This document shows positions 7,013 through 8,075 of a DNA stretch of 8,075 nt, one piece after another. Position numbers and translations under genes: made by a program. The notes beneath the pieces were generated by a model. It did no database searches, had not been told where the DNA came from, and saw only the letters and a list, made by a program, of their open reading frames with translations. Source of the stretch: Clostridia bacterium (GTDB lineage: Bacteria > Bacillota > Clostridia > Christensenellales > CAG-138); contig JAEDJH010000059.1 in the NCBI GenBank assembly GCA_016296415.1, positions 1 through 8,075 on the forward strand, read 5' to 3'. The stretch's first letter is position 1. Every line of letters starts with the position of its first letter.

Positions 7013-7666
7013 TCAGTTTACCCTGTCCTGCGAATTTGCGGCGCGTGTTATGGAAGCGATTATACGAAGCAGCACGGCGGAGAGCGCTGCGCAGACGATG
7101 AGCGCAACGAATGCCTCTATGCCGCCGTTGAGCAAGCCCGTTGCCGTGAAAAGCATGGTTGCAACGCCGCTTGCGGTCGTGCCGAACGCCTCCGCAAGTA
7201 TTTGGGCGGCGAATATGTAGGTGAAGCCGAGGAAGAAAACGGTGTTGGTGAGCGAACCCACAAGACCGGCGGCGCCTGCGGAAACGGCAGGGCGGTTGAA
7301 CGCCTTTTGGAGACCGCCGAAGGTCAGTGCGGAGAATATGCCGACGAGTATTCTCGGGACGAATATTATTGCGAATATAAGGAAGATATTATACCACGTA
7401 ATGCCGGTTTCCGTGCCGAGCAGGGCGATGGAAAAGGGTGTGGGAACCATGAAGGCACGGATGAGGCTTGTGACGCCGAAAAAGAATCCGAACAGGATAC
7501 CGCCCTTTACCCCGAAAAGGATGGCCGCAATAATTGTCGGAATGTGCAGAAGCGTAATTTCGACTATGCCGATGTTGATATAGCCGATGGGGGACAGACC
7601 GAGTATGAGCGTGATGGCTAAAAGCAGAGCGCAGATAACGAGTCTTCTTGTTTTGACAAATTTCAT
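7013..7666 (-). CDS. panT: ECF transporter S component, probably for pantothenate (PanT-like)
   Basis: S components are the small membrane proteins that bind a vitamin and dock with the shared energizing module (EcfA, EcfA', EcfT), none of which is encoded here. The 217-residue protein has about six hydrophobic segments (roughly 9-28, 35-52, 54-72, 92-112, 130-152, 177-203). Typical S-component pieces are HIPTIIAAILFGVKGGILFG (41-60) after the second helix start and the GSLTNT turn (137-142). The basic N-terminus MKFVKTRR is expected to be cytoplasmic. The ATG at 7666 has AGAGGG 7 nt upstream. The substrate is inferred mainly from the pantothenate kinase gene that starts 1 bp after its stop; a different vitamin cannot be excluded by sequence alone. 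Confidence 0.84.
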   Translation of the reverse strand: MKFVKTRRLVICALLLAITLILGLSPIGYINIGIVEITLLHIPTIIAAILFGVKGGILFGFFFGVTSLIRAFMVPTPFSIALLGTETGITWYNIFLIFAIIFVPRILVGIFSALTFGGLQKAFNRPAVSAGAAGLVGSLTNTVFFLGFTYIFAAQILAEAFGTTASGVATMLFTATGLLNGGIEAFVALIVCAALSAVLLRIIASITRAANSQDRVN

Positions 7667-7688
7667 CAGTGATCCCTCTCTTTTGCAG

Positions 7689-7712
7689 GAGCCTTCGCCG
7701 TGGGTAAGGCTC
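7689..7712 (-). promoter_or_regulatory. Leader hairpin before the pantothenate transporter
   Basis: GAGCCTT (7689-7695) and AAGGCTC (7706-7712) form a perfect 7-bp stem with a 10-base loop in the 5' untranslated region, ending about 22 nt before the start codon and close to the ribosome site. It could influence translation or mRNA stability. On the plus strand it is followed by TAATTTT, so a weak terminator in that direction is an alternative. Confidence 0.5.
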
Positions 7713-7721
7713 TAATTTTGA

Positions 7722-7740
7722 GTGTCCGCCTTAATGACAC
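7722..7740 (-). promoter_or_regulatory. Second leader hairpin at the start of the panT transcript
   Basis: GTGTC (7722-7726) and GACAC (7736-7740) form a 5-bp stem around a 9-base loop. It would lie right at the 5' end of the predicted transcript (start near 7742-7747), a position often associated with RNA stability. Small enough to be chance. Confidence 0.35.
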
Positions 7741-7748
7741 ACAATGAG

Positions 7749-7777
7749 ATTATACTTATGCTGCCGATAAATTTCAA
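7749..7777 (-). promoter_or_regulatory. Promoter of the panT-coaW operon
   Basis: On the minus strand TTGAAA (7777-7772) and TATAAT (7754-7749) are separated by exactly 17 bp, a near-consensus housekeeping promoter. Transcription should start at about 7742-7747, giving a leader of about 75-80 nt before the ATG at 7666. Confidence 0.85.
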
Positions 7778-7883
7778 TACCGCAAGGGAATATAATCCTT
7801 TGAGAGGAAAACACATTTTTCGGAGCACTCGTTTGTGACATAAAAATTATATTGCCCGGGAAACAAAAAATAAAAATATTTTG

Positions 7884-7912
7884 TTGACAAGCGACTTTTG
7901 CTAATGTATAAT
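7884..7912 (+). promoter_or_regulatory. Consensus promoter of the tRNA cluster
   Basis: TTGACA (7884-7889) and TATAAT (7907-7912) are both perfect and 17 bp apart, preceded by an A/T-rich stretch (7861-7883) that could act as an UP element. Transcription should start near 7919, about 20 nt before the first tRNA. The pre-tRNA leader contains a small hairpin TGCG (7921-7924) / CGCA (7930-7933). Confidence 0.92.
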
Positions 7913-7938
7913 CATTTGCGTGCGATAAACGCAACGGA

Positions 7939-8015
7939 CGGGGTGTAGCGCAGCTCGGTAGCGTACGTGCTTTGGGAGCATGGGGTCGTGGGTTCAAATC
8001 CCACCACCCCGACCA
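7939..8015 (+). tRNA. tRNA-Pro, anticodon UGG
   Basis: The 77-base gene folds as a full cloverleaf: acceptor CGGGGTG (7939-7945) with CACCCCG (8005-8011); D arm; anticodon stem CGTGC/GCATG around loop TTTGGGA with anticodon TGG; T arm GTGGG-TTCAAAT-CCCAC (7988-8004); discriminator A and an encoded CCA (8013-8015). Confidence 0.97.
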
Positions 8016-8021
8016 GAAAGC

Positions 8022-8075
8022 GGCCCCTTGGTCAAGCGGTTAAGACACCGCCCTTTCACGGCGGTAACAGGAGTT
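8022..8075 (+). tRNA. tRNA-Glu, anticodon UUC (partial, cut by window end)
   Basis: It starts with acceptor GGCCCCT (8022-8028), 6 nt after the proline tRNA. The D-arm segment TGGTCAAGCGGTTAAGACA is typical of tRNA-Glu, and the anticodon stem CCGCC/GGCGG surrounds CTTTCAC with anticodon TTC. The sequence stops after the start of the T arm (CAGGAGTT); the 3' half of the T arm and the acceptor lie outside the window. It is probably co-transcribed with the proline tRNA. Confidence 0.93.

Noticed and set aside
7731..7997. Minus-strand frame of 88 codons through the panT promoter and tRNA-Pro
   Set aside because: It overlaps a complete tRNA gene and two promoters, so it cannot be a real protein gene.
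1..8075. Mobile element, CRISPR array, toxin-antitoxin or phage module
   Set aside because: No transposase or integrase, no repeat-spacer pattern, no terminal repeats. The tRNA genes at the right end could be integration targets, but nothing beyond them is visible.

Overview
The window reads as ordinary chromosomal DNA from a low-to-mid-GC Gram-positive anaerobe of the Clostridia type. The reasons are the strong AGGAGG-like ribosome sites, sigma-A style promoters, an ECF transporter S component paired with a type II (CoaW/Fumble-like) pantothenate kinase, and tRNA genes with encoded CCA. I cannot name the genus.

Layout from left to right. Positions 1-177 (minus) hold a 58-residue soluble protein of unknown function, which ends exactly at the window edge. 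A rho-independent terminator at about 234-256 separates it from a minus-strand operon transcribed uvrB (3841-5868), uvrA (997-3837), nitroreductase-like protein (273-1007). The genes are 3 bp apart and then overlap by 11 bp, so they are probably co-transcribed and translationally coupled. A 155-bp divergent intergenic region (5869-6023) carries a candidate uvrB promoter and an inverted repeat of 9-bp arms, plus a third copy of its core exactly 40 bp away. On the plus strand follows a 57-residue two-helix membrane protein (6024-6197), whose 3' end overlaps tail-to-tail with the next operon. That operon (minus) is an ECF pantothenate S component (7013-7666) and a type II pantothenate kinase (6184-7011), 1 bp apart. 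It has a good promoter (TTGAAA-17 bp-TATAAT) and a leader of about 75 nt with two hairpins. At the right end a perfect consensus promoter drives tRNA-Pro(UGG) and a tRNA-Glu(UUC) that is cut by the window edge.

Functionally there are three units. UvrB and UvrA are two of the three core proteins of nucleotide excision repair, with a flavin oxidoreductase attached to the operon. The S component and CoaW together form a vitamin B5 salvage route: uptake, then phosphorylation as the first step of coenzyme A synthesis. The third unit is a tRNA cluster. I see no mobile element, CRISPR array, phage gene or defence system. The least explained items are the repeats in the uvrB upstream region, which do not match the canonical Gram-positive LexA box, and the two small unnamed proteins.
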